Part shown: in pieces, positions 52,901 through 62,712 of the stretch
How the letters are laid out: every line of letters begins with the position of its first letter
How positions within the stretch are numbered: the stretch's first letter is position 1
DNA from: Candidatus Photodesmus katoptron Akat1
Lineage (GTDB): Bacteria > Pseudomonadota > Gammaproteobacteria > Enterobacterales > Vibrionaceae
Assembly (NCBI RefSeq): GCF_000478685.1
Contig: NZ_AMSD01000001.1
Span: forward strand, 1-64,000
Direction of reading: 5' to 3'
Length of the DNA stretch: 64,000 bases
Program-made: the position numbers and the translations under genes
The notes under the pieces: generated by a model
What the model saw: only the letters and a program-made list of their open reading frames with translations
Databases searched by the model: none
Told to the model about the DNA's origin: nothing

Positions 52901-54812
52901 AACGTTCTTTAGCTGAGTGGAAGTCTATAATGTTTTCGCTGTTATGTAACATTAAAAAATCTAAAATCCAATATTTTTTTCTTCCTATTTTTCTTCCTAA
53001 TTTAGAAACTTCATAAGGAGACTCTCTAATTACCCTTAAATTTAAATTTTCTAGCATAGGCATTACATCAGATAAGTGAATTAGATGGTTTTGATGATAT
53101 AATTTTAAACGTACTATTTTTGACTCTGCCCTTATCTCCTGTGGTCTATAAAGAAGCATTTCAAATTTATTTTTATCATTTAGTTTTTCTAAATGTTCTA
53201 TATCTATTACTGCAGAACCTGGCATTACACTTTCTTTGTATGAACGAGGAAAGATTTTCATATATTTTTTAGAAAGTGATAGTCCTTTACTTTCTCCAAA
53301 ATTCATTATAATAGCCTTTGATAGTCTATCATCCCAAGTGGAAGATACTTCAATTAGATTTTGTTCTATTTTTTTAATATCTAAGTTTATATTATTATTA
53401 TCAACACGAATAATATAATGAGTTCTAGCTAAAGATCTTTCTGAGAAATACGTTGTAAATTCAACTTCTTTTGTAGAATTAAAATATTCTTGAAAAATAC
53501 ATTGCATCTGTCGACGTAGCTCTGTATTATACCGTTCCTTAGTAATATATACCATGCAACTGAAAAACCGACCAAATGGGTCTTTACGGATAAAAAGACG
53601 CAGTAAATCGCGTTCTTTCATATGTAAAACACCCATAGCTATTTCTAATAATTCGTTTTCTTTTGCTTGAAGTAGTTCATCGCGAGGATAATTTTCTAAA
53701 ATATTATGTAATGCTTTATATGAATATGAATATGAAGCTTTACGGTGACCACTAGATTTAAGAATGCGAATAACTTTTTGCTTAACAAGAGGAATATTAT
53801 TAATACTTTGATTATAAACAGCAGAAGTATAAAGGCCAGTAAATCGATGTTCACCTATCACTTTTCCTTTATCATTAAATTTTTTTATACCAATATAATC
53901 GGTATATGCTGGACGGTGAATTTGAGATTGTGAACTTCCTTTTGTTAAAATTAGAAAAAATGGTTGTTTAGCTTTAAGATAAGCTGAATCGGGAAAATCA
54001 GTTAATTTTACCCCTCTAATATATCGTTCATATGTAAATAGACCTAATCCTTTTTCATCAGTTGGTTTTAGTTCAGTCTCATCATCAATAGTTGCAAGAT
54101 CATATTCTTTGTAACCCATAAAAGTAAAATTATCGTCACCTAACCAATGTAAAAACTGTACTACATCATCATAGTATATATCTTTAATGGGGAAAGTATT
54201 TTTTTTAATTTCAATTTCATTGATTATTTGTTTTAATTTTTTAAGCATTAACGCCCAGTCTTTTACAATTAAATTGACGTCTTTTAGTATTCTATGTAAT
54301 TCATTTTTAAGTGATATGATTTTTTCATCATCATTTAGACGATTGATTTCTATATGAAATAAGGATTGAAACCGACCATATCCTTCATTTATATCAACAA
54401 TGTCCCCTTTTTCATCTTTTTTAAGTTGAATTGGTCCATGAAGCATAAGGTAAGCAGATAAATCTAAACGATTTAGGGTCATTTTAATTGAATCAAATAA
54501 AAATGGAGTATCTGGCATAACCATTTCAATAATAGTATGTATAGATTGCCACCCTTGTCTGTTTACTGTCGGATTAAAGACTTTTACTGAAATTTTCTCT
54601 GTTTTATTTTCATTAATATGATTCCATAAACTAATAATAGCTCCATATAAATCATATTCATTTCGATCTATCAAATCATCTTGAGCAATATTATTAAGTA
54701 GATGCTGGGCTAATTTTATTACTAAATTTTGGGTAATAGAAGGCAATTTCGTTCTAATAATCTTATATATTTTTTTAAGTAAAGTCGGAGTTAAAGTTTT
54801 ACTATACATCAT
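49956..54812 (-). CDS. gdhB: NAD-specific glutamate dehydrogenase, 180-kDa class
   Basis: 1618-residue giant catabolic glutamate dehydrogenase, converting glutamate to 2-oxoglutarate with NAD. A long N-terminal regulatory part (ACT-like; VKVFNPTVNRQGWQ, MVMPDTPFLFDSIKMTLNRL) precedes the catalytic domain with RGGKIARGGVRWSDRQEDFR near residue 811, VPVGAKGGFICKK, GIGDMGGDVFGNGMLLS near 984 and VAEGGNLGMTQLGRIEYALL. The C-terminal region extends to residue 1618. The whole frame is open, notable in an AT-rich genome with broken genes nearby, and argues for strong selection. The upstream 348 bases hold no gene. Confidence 0.96.
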   Translation of the reverse strand: MMYSKTLTPTLLKKIYKIIRTKLPSITQNLVIKLAQHLLNNIAQDDLIDRNEYDLYGAIISLWNHINENKTEKISVKVFNPTVNRQGWQSIHTIIEMVMPDTPFLFDSIKMTLNRLDLSAYLMLHGPIQLKKDEKGDIVDINEGYGRFQSLFHIEINRLNDDEKIISLKNELHRILKDVNLIVKDWALMLKKLKQIINEIEIKKNTFPIKDIYYDDVVQFLHWLGDDNFTFMGYKEYDLATIDDETELKPTDEKGLGLFTYERYIRGVKLTDFPDSAYLKAKQPFFLILTKGSSQSQIHRPAYTDYIGIKKFNDKGKVIGEHRFTGLYTSAVYNQSINNIPLVKQKVIRILKSSGHRKASYSYSYKALHNILENYPRDELLQAKENELLEIAMGVLHMKERDLLRLFIRKDPFGRFFSCMVYITKERYNTELRRQMQCIFQEYFNSTKEVEFTTYFSERSLARTHYIIRVDNNNINLDIKKIEQNLIEVSSTWDDRLSKAIIMNFGESKGLSLSKKYMKIFPRSYKESVMPGSAVIDIEHLEKLNDKNKFEMLLYRPQEIRAESKIVRLKLYHQNHLIHLSDVMPMLENLNLRVIRESPYEVSKLGRKIGRKKYWILDFLMLHNSENIIDFHSAKERFQQAFSEILSGNSENDGFNRLILNASLSVREISILRAYASYMRQVGFPFSLQYIEDTLNHYPEVAKNLINLFIMRFDPKLNSNPEYLLKDLKKHLRHIDNLDDDRIIRRYIEIILATLRTNYYQKDEYNKSKAWLSLKIKPNKIADIPKPIPEFEIFVYASDMEGVHLRGGKIARGGVRWSDRQEDFRTEILGLLKAQQVKNTVIVPVGAKGGFICKKQHMLLSSNEIFKEAQHCYKRFIKALLDITDNIIEGKTVTPKNVVCYDSDDPYLVVAADKGTSSFSDLANSLSKQYNFWLGDAFASGGSNGYDHKSIGITAKGVWESVKRHFREIGINYQTKYFTAIGIGDMGGDVFGNGMLLSKHILLQAAFNHTDIFIDPNPEPNASWKERNRLFNISNSSWKDYNPNILSKGGGIFSRYSKSIFLTKEMQNMLSTKKISMSSNELIKSILSMKADLLWNGGVGTYVKASNEKHIDVGDHSNDMLRIDACNLKAKVVAEGGNLGMTQLGRIEYALLGGQVNTDFVDNVSGVACSDNEVNIKILLNSLMQNGDLTIKQRNNILSSMESEVNKIVLNDAYCQSESISVTEYQGISSIKEQIRFIHVMERSGYLDRTLENIPDDETLLERAKQGMSLTKPELSILIAYSKMILKNKLVHKNIINDQFHSEKLLIYFPMKLGYKYSSCLKKHPLRSEIISTVLANQMVNEMGYNFVTRLQEETGANIADITNSYVAAREIYNLGLALKEIRQLDNIANTKTQYDIISYIRRTLRGLSRWLLRNHAGGEKSVKEIISLYQVDIQIITKNLDKILVAHEVDEHNITAKLWIEKGISEKLANYIARLSSLYSVLDISTIARQKGTDIQQTAKLYYYLGNKLSLHWFLKQINNQAVDNNWQDLAKAAFREDLNWQQRQLTRQVLSCKCKSEIENFDAIRTLDKWLETNKLSLNRWKNVLNEFKVGSVHEFAKFSVALRELMLLNLICTKN

Positions 54813-55160
54813 AATTAAAACTCCATAATCTATGTTTGAAATTTTATTCTAAAATAGCCTAAAAGTAAGCCAAGTTTCAATGGAGATATTTATTTAGATA
54901 AGTTTATTTCAAAAAATAATAAAAATGTAAAAAAAAGAACTTTTATATTTTTAGATTAAATATTTATCTTGAAGTAAGATTTATTGTTTATCTGATTGCA
55001 TAATTAGATATTCAATGCTAATCATTAGTGTTATTTTATTATTGTAGTTGCTTTATTTTTAATATTAGACTATTTCATTAATTAAACTGTCTAAGGACAT
55101 CTATTAAAAATTCTAGTCGGACATATTTCATTTAATTAAATATAGTGTTTTTGTTTCTCA
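54813..55160. other. Gene-free divergent spacer
   Basis: AT-rich spacer between the divergent glutamate dehydrogenase and ABC-exporter genes. I found no RNA gene, strong hairpin or convincing promoter pair; both promoters presumably lie here. Confidence 0.6.
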
Positions 55161-56960
55161 ATGTTCCAAACAAGTAATACTATTAGCTATTATTGGCTAA
55201 TAAAACAGGTAAAAAAATATAAATCTAAGCTTTTTTTTGCTAATGGTATTGCTATTCTCGCTGCATTAGTTAGTGTCCCAATTCCTTTATTAATGCCCCT
55301 TATGGTTGATGAGGTATTATTAGAAAAACCTGGATCCGGTTTAGCTCTAATGAATCACTTGTTACCAGAGAAAATGCAAACTTCAGTTGGTTATATATTG
55401 TTAACTTTAATATTAATCATCTTAATGCGCACTTTAAGTCAAGGATTGAATATTCTTCAAGGTAAGCAGTTTACTTTTGTTTCTAAAACAATTACCTATA
55501 AAATGCGTGTTAAGATGATTGACAAGTTAGGTAAGATTAGTATTAAACAATATGAAACTCAAGGTAGTGGTGGAATTAATGCTCATTTAATTGTAGATAT
55601 TGAAACAATTGATGAATTTATAGGTAGTACATTAAGTAAATTTATGATTAGTTTATTAACAGTATTAGGTACTGCACTGGTTCTATTATGGTTAGAATGG
55701 AGATTAGGATTATTTATTCTGTTAACTAATCCAATTGTTATTTATTTTTCTGGAAAATTAGGTAATAGAGTTAAACTACTTAAGCAACAGGAAAATTCTT
55801 CATTTGAAAAATTTCAGAATCGTTTAATAGAAATATTAGATAGTATTTATCAACTTAGAGCTGATAATAAAGAAAAAAAATTTTTAGAACAATTGAAAAT
55901 TCAAGCAAATCAAATTTGTTTAAATTCCGATAAATATGCTTGGCAATCTGAGGCTGCTGGTAGGCTTTCATTTTTACTATTTTTACTTGGATTTGAAATA
56001 TTTAGAAGTGTAGCAATGTTGATGGTTTTATTTAGCGATTTAACTATTGGTCAAGTGTTTGCTGTATTTGGTTATTTATGGTTTATGTTAGGTCCTGTAC
56101 AAGAATTATTAGGTATTCAATTCTCTTGGTATAGTGCAAAAGCAGCTTTAATTCGTATAAATAAACTTCTAATATTAGAGGAAGAATATCGTCCAAAAAG
56201 TAAAATCAATCCATTTGAGTACAAAGATAGCATAGAAGTTAACATCAGTAATATTTGTTTTCATTATCATAAAGAAAATCAAATATTAAATAATTTAAGT
56301 TTAATTATTCCATCAGGTAAAAAAGTTGCCTTGGTTGGAATTAGTGGTAGCGGTAAATCTACTTTAATTCAATTATTACTTGGTATGAATTCTCAAAATT
56401 CAGGAACTATTCGATTTAATGGTAAATTAGCTAATGAAATAGGTTTTAAGCTTATTCGAGAAAATATTTCTGTTGTTTTACAACATCCAATACTTTTTAA
56501 TGATTCATTGAGAAATAATGTATCATTTGGAAATCAATATGAAGATGCATTAATTTGGAATGCATTAGAAATTGCACAGATGGATGATTTTATATTAAAG
56601 CTAAGTAGTGGTTTAGATACTCAAATTGGTCGTAATGGAGTTCGGTTATCAGGAGGACAACGTCAACGTTTAGCAATAGCCCGTATGATTTTGAGTAATC
56701 CCAAGTTAGTTATTTTGGATGAAGCCACTTCAGCATTAGATACTGCAACTGAATTAGCAGTACATAATGCATTAACTAAATTTTTAAACGGTAGAACAAC
56801 TATTATAGTTGCGCATAGATTATCGGCAGTAAAAAAAGCCGATGTAATATATGTACTTGATAATGGTAGAATTGCTCAAATGGGCAACCATGATGAATTA
56901 ATTAAACAAAAAGGTTTATATCAAACTTTGTATGGGGAATATCTCTCTTCTAATTTTTAA
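55161..56960 (+). CDS. ABC exporter, fused membrane and ATPase domains
   Basis: 599 residues, one half-transporter acting as homodimer. The membrane domain has six helices (LFFANGIAILAALVSVPIPL, ILLTLILIILMRTLSQGLN, LLTVLGTALVLLWLEWRLGL and others). The ATPase shows Walker A GISGSGKST, Q-loop VLQHPILF, signature LSGGQRQR, Walker B LVILDEATSALD and H-loop VAHRL. The layout is MsbA-like, but the lipid A flippase MsbA is normally coupled to lpxK, which is absent here. Substrate unknown: lipid, peptide or drug. All motifs are intact. Confidence 0.87.
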   Translation: MFQTSNTISYYWLIKQVKKYKSKLFFANGIAILAALVSVPIPLLMPLMVDEVLLEKPGSGLALMNHLLPEKMQTSVGYILLTLILIILMRTLSQGLNILQGKQFTFVSKTITYKMRVKMIDKLGKISIKQYETQGSGGINAHLIVDIETIDEFIGSTLSKFMISLLTVLGTALVLLWLEWRLGLFILLTNPIVIYFSGKLGNRVKLLKQQENSSFEKFQNRLIEILDSIYQLRADNKEKKFLEQLKIQANQICLNSDKYAWQSEAAGRLSFLLFLLGFEIFRSVAMLMVLFSDLTIGQVFAVFGYLWFMLGPVQELLGIQFSWYSAKAALIRINKLLILEEEYRPKSKINPFEYKDSIEVNISNICFHYHKENQILNNLSLIIPSGKKVALVGISGSGKSTLIQLLLGMNSQNSGTIRFNGKLANEIGFKLIRENISVVLQHPILFNDSLRNNVSFGNQYEDALIWNALEIAQMDDFILKLSSGLDTQIGRNGVRLSGGQRQRLAIARMILSNPKLVILDEATSALDTATELAVHNALTKFLNGRTTIIVAHRLSAVKKADVIYVLDNGRIAQMGNHDELIKQKGLYQTLYGEYLSSNF

Positions 56961-57213
56961 TGAAAATAACACTATCGTAAACATTAAATAGAAATGGTTA
57001 TATTTCTTTTGTGTTTATTAAAATTTTATACATCAATATATTTAAATATATTCACTAACTTGTCAAAAATAGATAGATATTTAGATTATTTATTATTTCA
57101 ATAATAGTTTTAATATATCAATTTCCTGGCATTTTAGTTCAGAATTAAATATCAATTGATTCCTTTAACTAAAGTTAATACTTTTAGTATTTAATTATAA
57201 AACTATTAAACCT

Positions 57214-58305
57214 ATGTCATTGAAAGCTAAAGCACTAGACATAATGCCAACATGCGCTGAATTAGCAAAATCACTTCCTATTACTAATGATATTGAAAAA
57301 AGGATAACTCAATTTCGTAAACAAGTAGAAAAAATACTCACTGGCCAAGATAAAAGGCTATTAGTTATTGTTGGCCCTTGTTCAGTACATGATACTAAAG
57401 CTTCTTTTGAATATGCTAAGCAGTTATCTGTACTTCAAGAAAAATATAAAAAACAATTATTTATTATAATGCGTACGTATTTTGAAAAACCAAGAACTTT
57501 TATTGGTTGGAAAGGATTGATTACTGATCCAAATTTAGATGGATCATATGCATTAAAAGTAGGTTTATATAAAGCACGTAAATTATTATTGGATATTAAT
57601 GCGCTTGGCTTAGCTACAGCTACTGAATTTCTTGATATGATTACAGGGCAATATATTGCAGATCTAATTACATGGGGTGCAGTTGGTGCTAGAACTACAG
57701 AATCTCCAAGACATCGAGAAATGGCTTCAGCATTATCTTGTCCTATTGGATTTAAAAATGGAACAAATGGTGGTATTAAAATTGCTATTGATGCAATTCG
57801 TGTATCTAATTTTTCTCATTATTTATATTTACCAGATAATAATGGGCGTATGACAGTTTATAAAACTAGTGGAAATCCATATGGACATATTATCCTACGT
57901 GGTGGGAACTCTGGTCCTAATTATGATTTCAAATCAGTAGAAAATGTTTGTATGCAACTTTCTAAATTTAATTTACCTAAACGGTTATTGATTGATTGTA
58001 GTCACGCTAATTGTGAAAAAAAACATTTTAAACAATTAGATGTAGCTAAAGATATTTGTAAACAAATAAAATTAGGTAAAGGTTATATAGCAGGAATTAT
58101 GGCAGAAAGTTTTATTGAAGAAGGTAATCAATCAATAGAAGATTTAAATAACCTTATTTATGGTCAATCTATTACTGATCCTTGCCTTGGTTGGAAAGAT
58201 ACAACTACTTTATTAGACATGCTAATGAATGCTGTTAAAATTTATCAGATGACGTCTATAAATAAAATCAAAAAACGGAAAAAACAGAAAGGAATATTTG
58301 TCTAG
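57214..58305 (+). CDS. 3-deoxy-7-phosphoheptulonate (DAHP) synthase, class I
   Basis: First step of aromatic amino acid synthesis, from PEP and erythrose 4-phosphate. 363 residues. RLLVIVGPCSVHDTKAS (metal Cys), RTYFEKPRTFIGWKGL, ATEFLDMITGQYIADL, GARTTESPRHREMASAL, GFKNGTNGG, DCSHANCEKKH (metal His), IMAESFIEEGNQ and SITDPCLGWKDT are all present. It has a basic C-terminal extension (INKIKKRKKQKGIFV). Whether it is the AroF, AroG or AroH isozyme (feedback by Tyr, Phe or Trp) cannot be decided by eye. Confidence 0.95.
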   Translation: MSLKAKALDIMPTCAELAKSLPITNDIEKRITQFRKQVEKILTGQDKRLLVIVGPCSVHDTKASFEYAKQLSVLQEKYKKQLFIIMRTYFEKPRTFIGWKGLITDPNLDGSYALKVGLYKARKLLLDINALGLATATEFLDMITGQYIADLITWGAVGARTTESPRHREMASALSCPIGFKNGTNGGIKIAIDAIRVSNFSHYLYLPDNNGRMTVYKTSGNPYGHIILRGGNSGPNYDFKSVENVCMQLSKFNLPKRLLIDCSHANCEKKHFKQLDVAKDICKQIKLGKGYIAGIMAESFIEEGNQSIEDLNNLIYGQSITDPCLGWKDTTTLLDMLMNAVKIYQMTSINKIKKRKKQKGIFV

Positions 58306-58477
58306 TAGATACATTAGATAAAATGTAATATGTAAACAAGCATGAGGCTATCCAGTATTTTACTAGTTAATCATTTTTAGTAAACATGATAGTTTTAAAT
58401 TTAACTTAAAGTGCTAGTTTTTTTAAATTATAAAGTATATCTTATACTTCTAATTTTAACATCATAGTTAACCAATT

Positions 58478-59146
58478 TTGTATAAAGTTAATGACATATT
58501 TGAAACTATACAAGGCGAAGGAAGCTTATCAGGTATTCCATCGGTTTTTGTTCGTCTTCAAGGTTGTACTGTAGGATGTTCTTGGTGTGATACTAAAGAT
58601 ACTTGGAATGTGAATTTTCAAAATCAATGTGATTTAAATGAGATTTTAAATAAAACTTATCCAAGTGAATCTTGGTGTTTATCTTCTGCTCAAGAAATTA
58701 TCGATGTATATCGTAAGCGAGGTTTTTTAGCAAAGCATATAGTAATTACTGGTGGTGAACCTTGTATCTATGATTTACGGCCACTTCTTAATGGTTTTGA
58801 AATAATAGGTTGTTCCTGTCAAATAGAGACTAGTGGTACATCAGAGATTCGAGTATCAAAAAGGACATGGGTTACAGTATCACCAAAATTTTTGATGAAA
58901 AATAAACTACCAGTACTTAATAGTGCTCTATACAGAGCTGATGAAATTAAATATCCAGTTGCTGTAGAAAAAGATATAAAAAAATTAGATAAACTATTAT
59001 CAAGTATCAAAATAAGCGATAAAACTATTATTTCTCTACAGCCTGTTAGCCAAAAAACACATGCAACAGAATTATGTATTAGAACATGTATTCAAAGAAA
59101 TTGGCGTTTATCTATTCAAAGTCATAAATACTTGAATATAGTATAG
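58478..59146 (+). CDS. queE: QueE, 7-carboxy-7-deazaguanine synthase
   Basis: Radical SAM enzyme making the deazaguanine ring of queuosine. 222 residues. It begins (L/M)YKVNDIFETIQGEGSLSG, with the family-specific cluster motif CTVGCSWCDTKDTW (CxxxCxxC), ITGGEPCIYDL, QIETSGTSE and WVTVSPKF. The family start MYKINE aligns exactly with a TTG here, so the start has changed to TTG; no good ribosome site precedes it, so expression may be low. queC follows after 26 bases. Confidence 0.94.
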   Translation: MYKVNDIFETIQGEGSLSGIPSVFVRLQGCTVGCSWCDTKDTWNVNFQNQCDLNEILNKTYPSESWCLSSAQEIIDVYRKRGFLAKHIVITGGEPCIYDLRPLLNGFEIIGCSCQIETSGTSEIRVSKRTWVTVSPKFLMKNKLPVLNSALYRADEIKYPVAVEKDIKKLDKLLSSIKISDKTIISLQPVSQKTHATELCIRTCIQRNWRLSIQSHKYLNIV

Positions 59147-59172
59147 TTTAAATAAGAATCAAATAAAAAATA

Positions 59173-59865
59173 ATGAAGAAAGCAGTTGTTGTCTTTAGTG
59201 GTGGTCAAGATTCTACAATTTGTCTAGTAAAAGCTTTAGATGAATTTGATGAAGTTCATGCTGTTACTTTTGATTATGCTCAAAGGCATAGGAAAGAAAT
59301 TAAGGTTGCCATTAATTTAGCACAATATTTTAAAGTAACTACACATAAGTTGATGGATTTAACTCTTTTAAATAAATTAACAATTAGTGCATTAACTAGA
59401 GAAGAACTTCCTGTATCTAATCAATTACAAAATAATGGATTGCCAAATTCATTTGTACCTGGTAGAAATATTTTATTTCTAACTTTAGCTGGAATTTATG
59501 CTTATCAAATCAGTGCAGATGCAGTTATTACAGGATTATGTGAAGCAGATTCATCTGGATATCCTGATTGTCGGAGTGTTTTTTTGAAGAATATGAATAA
59601 AACTTTAATTCAGGGAATGGATTATAAAGTAAATATTCTTGCACCACTTATGAGACTTAATAAAGCTGAGGTATGGGCTATGGCGGATAAGTATAATGTT
59701 CTAGATTTGATACGATATAAAACCTTGACTTGTTATAATGGAATTATTGGTATAGGTTGCGGTAATTGTTTAGCTTGCAAATTAAGAAATATCGGTTTAA
59801 ACAATTACCTGAGTAATCCAAAGTCTATAATGAAATCTTATCTTAAGAAGGTAAATTCATCATAG
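59173..59865 (+). CDS. queC: QueC, 7-cyano-7-deazaguanine (preQ0) synthase
   Basis: ATP-dependent enzyme converting carboxydeazaguanine to preQ0. 230 residues. N-terminal PP-loop [63 protein letters not shown] and a zinc site [13 protein letters not shown] (with an upstream C). It forms a unit with queE. Together with folE, three queuosine-pathway genes are in the window; queD, queF, tgt and queA are not. Confidence 0.96.
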   Translation: MKKAVVVFSGGQDSTICLVKALDEFDEVHAVTFDYAQRHRKEIKVAINLAQYFKVTTHKLMDLTLLNKLTISALTREELPVSNQLQNNGLPNSFVPGRNILFLTLAGIYAYQISADAVITGLCEADSSGYPDCRSVFLKNMNKTLIQGMDYKVNILAPLMRLNKAEVWAMADKYNVLDLIRYKTLTCYNGIIGIGCGNCLACKLRNIGLNNYLSNPKSIMKSYLKKVNSS

Positions 59866-59952
59866 GAGTAACTAATAACTAATATTAGCTTGAATTTTAG
59901 TATATTGATGATATGCATATGTATCATATTTTCTAGTTTTCACTAATTTAAG

Positions 59953-61713
59953 TTAATCATGATTACGTGTAAATCTTCGACGTTTTTGACTACTATGATT
60001 TCGGTTTATGCGGTTACTATAATTCTGTCCACTATTTCGATAACTACGAAATTCATAAAAGCCTCTAAAATCGCATAATACTGCAAAAGCTTCTTTTTGA
60101 CGAATTCTTAGTTTACGTAGTTTATCTATAATTCTAGAATTCATCATTTTGGGTAATTGAACATACGTTTGATTTTGAGTTAATTTTATTGCTCCAATAG
60201 AAGTTTTTGTTAATCCTAATTCATTTGCTAATGCACCAACAATATCTTTAACTTGAATACCTTGATCACGACCTACCTGAAGTTCGTAAGTATCCCAATT
60301 TTCTGGAGTATTTAAATTACTAGATCTATTAGAATCACGATATTCTTTTTTTCGACGTAATTTATCACGTTCAATGACAGTAATCATTGGATCTGAACCA
60401 GAATAGAATAATGGACGCTTCCCCTGTTGGCGTTTAAGAAGAATCGCTGCTAGCATTTCTGTATCAATTTCTAAAGATGTTTTTAATTTTTCAATTAAAA
60501 CAAGAAATTTTTTAATTATTTTATGCTCTTTCTCAGCTTTAATTTCTGCACTTAATTTAATCAGACGAATTTCTGCTATTTTATCACGTAAAGGTAATTG
60601 AATTTCTTGTATTGAAGATTTGATTACGCGCTCAATAGTTCTAAGCATACGTAACTGATTTGTACGCACTAAAAGAATCGCTTTCCCTTTACGTCCAGCA
60701 CGACCAGTACGTCCAATTCGATGAATATAGGACTCAGCATCAAATGGAATATCATAATTAAATACATGAGTAATTCGATGAATATCAAGACCACGAGCAA
60801 TAACATCTGTTGCAACTAGAATATCAATTACACCATGCTTAATATTTTCAACAGTACGTTCACGTTGAGATTGAGGAATATCACCATGTAAAGCAGCAAC
60901 CTTAAAATCATAATTACTTAGCCAATTAGCTAACCGTTCAGTTTCTTGACGAGTACGAACGAATATTATAGATGCATCTGTCTCTTCAGTTTCAAGAAAA
61001 CGAGAGATTGCTTCATCTTTTTCAATCCCTTTTACAACCCAGAATTGTTGTTCTACCTGTTCAACAATATGATTTTTTCCAGCTACATCAATATACTTAG
61101 GATTACGTAAAAAACGTTTAATAATATTTTTCAATATAGGAGGTATAGTTGCAGAAAACATAACGCGCTGTGCTGTTTCTGATGCATGCTCCATAATCCA
61201 AGTTACATCATCTACAAAACCCATGTTTAACATTTCATCAGCTTCATCTAAAATAAAAGTATGTACTTCATCTAAATGTAAGCAATTTCTCTTAATAAGA
61301 TCTTGAATTCGACCAGGAGTCCCTACCACGATATTAATACCAGATCTCAGTGCACGAATTTGATCTGAAATAGAAACACCGCCATAGACTTCTAATACTT
61401 TCAGTTCATTTAGGTTTTTACCAAGATTCTTTATCTCTGCTCCTACTTGAATTGCCAATTCACGAGTTGGTGAAAGAATAACAGCTTCTGGTTTATTTTG
61501 TTTAAAATTCAATTTATTAAGCAAAGGTAAAGCAAATGCAGCTGTTTTTCCAGTGCCTGTTTGGGCTTTTCCTAATAGATCTTTACCTGTTAGTAAATGA
61601 GGAATAGCTGATGACTGAATAGGAGTGGGCCTTATAAAACCCATCTCATCTAAAGCAGAAAGGATAAAGTTATTTAAATCTAGTTCCTTGAATTGAATCA
61701 CAGAATTTTGCAT
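59953..61713 (-). CDS. deaD: DeaD (CsdA)-type ATP-dependent RNA helicase
   Basis: DEAD-box helicase of ribosome assembly, RNA decay and cold adaptation. 586 residues. Q motif TPIQSSAIPHLL, Walker A AQTGTGKTAAFA, PTRELAIQVG, GTPGRIQDL, DEADEML near residue 157, FSATIPP, VATDVIARGLDIH and HRIGRTGRAGR; a C-terminal RNA-binding domain (YELQVGRDQGIQVKDIVGAL, GAIKLTQNQTYVQLP) and a basic tail rich in Arg, Asn and Ser. Shorter than E. coli DeaD (629) in the tail. The 263 bases upstream carry no gene and may hold its leader. Confidence 0.94.
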   Translation of the reverse strand: MQNSVIQFKELDLNNFILSALDEMGFIRPTPIQSSAIPHLLTGKDLLGKAQTGTGKTAAFALPLLNKLNFKQNKPEAVILSPTRELAIQVGAEIKNLGKNLNELKVLEVYGGVSISDQIRALRSGINIVVGTPGRIQDLIKRNCLHLDEVHTFILDEADEMLNMGFVDDVTWIMEHASETAQRVMFSATIPPILKNIIKRFLRNPKYIDVAGKNHIVEQVEQQFWVVKGIEKDEAISRFLETEETDASIIFVRTRQETERLANWLSNYDFKVAALHGDIPQSQRERTVENIKHGVIDILVATDVIARGLDIHRITHVFNYDIPFDAESYIHRIGRTGRAGRKGKAILLVRTNQLRMLRTIERVIKSSIQEIQLPLRDKIAEIRLIKLSAEIKAEKEHKIIKKFLVLIEKLKTSLEIDTEMLAAILLKRQQGKRPLFYSGSDPMITVIERDKLRRKKEYRDSNRSSNLNTPENWDTYELQVGRDQGIQVKDIVGALANELGLTKTSIGAIKLTQNQTYVQLPKMMNSRIIDKLRKLRIRQKEAFAVLCDFRGFYEFRSYRNSGQNYSNRINRNHSSQKRRRFTRNHD

Positions 61714-61976
61714 TGAAATCCTACTATATTGTTAACAAGAATTCCCATTTGCATCTATTCAATTCCAATACTAACTTAATATTAAGTTTACTTCTTGCTT
61801 CATCAAGTAAAGCAATAGAGTTTAAATGCAATAGAGGCTATTGGGATATTATTACTTCCGGAGGCGAATTATTCCTTAAATAGATAAAAAGATCCAGAAA
61901 AAAATTGAAATACATCACAATTATTTATTTAATTAGTTATAGAATAAGAAAATCAAAACCTTATTCTCTTAAAAAA

Positions 61977-62624
61977 TCATTTTAGATTTAATAAAACCGG
62001 ATTTGATGTTCGCTCGTAACCAAATGTCGACTCTGGACCATGGCCTGATATAAAATGTACAGTGTCACCTAGTGGCCATAGCTTTGTTTTAATTGAATTT
62101 ATCAATTCATTGAGACTACTTCCTGGAAAATCTGTTCGACCAATACTGCCATTAAATAAAACATCGCCAACAAAAGCTAACTGAGATTTTTGGTTAAATA
62201 GAACGATGTGTCCAGGAGTATGTCCTGGGGTATGAAATACATCTAGAATTTGTTTTCCAAATTTTATTTGATCTTGATCCTTTAACCACTCTTTAGGTTC
62301 AAAAGATTCTATAATAGGAAGGGAAAACATTTTACTTTGTTTATCTAAAGCCTTAAACCAAAACTTGTCTTTTTTATGAGGCCCAATGATATTGATTCCA
62401 CCTAATATTCTAGAAAGTGCCTGTGTTCCACCGACATGATCTAGATGACCATGAGTGAGTACCAAACAGATAACTTTAATCTTAAGTTTATTGATAAGAT
62501 TAGCTAATTTTTCTTCATCGCCACCAGGATCTATCACAATACCTTCCATTGTTTCATCACACCAGACAATAGAACAGTTTTGGAAAAATGAAGTCACAGG
62601 AACTACTTGATATTTTATAGACAT
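61977..62624 (-). CDS. ycbL: YcbL-type metallo-beta-lactamase-fold hydrolase (glyoxalase II-like)
   Basis: 215 residues, matching E. coli YcbL in length. Metal site THGHLDHVGGTQ (HxHxDH), HTPGHTPGHIV, VGDVLFNGSIGRTDFPG and ISGHGPESTFG. Type II glyoxalase-like thioester hydrolase; physiological substrate unproven. No fusion or truncation seen. Confidence 0.93.
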   Translation of the reverse strand: MSIKYQVVPVTSFFQNCSIVWCDETMEGIVIDPGGDEEKLANLINKLKIKVICLVLTHGHLDHVGGTQALSRILGGINIIGPHKKDKFWFKALDKQSKMFSLPIIESFEPKEWLKDQDQIKFGKQILDVFHTPGHTPGHIVLFNQKSQLAFVGDVLFNGSIGRTDFPGSSLNELINSIKTKLWPLGDTVHFISGHGPESTFGYERTSNPVLLNLK

Positions 62625-62712
62625 TCAAAACTCCAATAAGAAAGATGTAGATTCTAAGTGAGAGTATAATATATTCAAGTTATTTTAATTAATTGACATA
62701 ATTATACACCAC

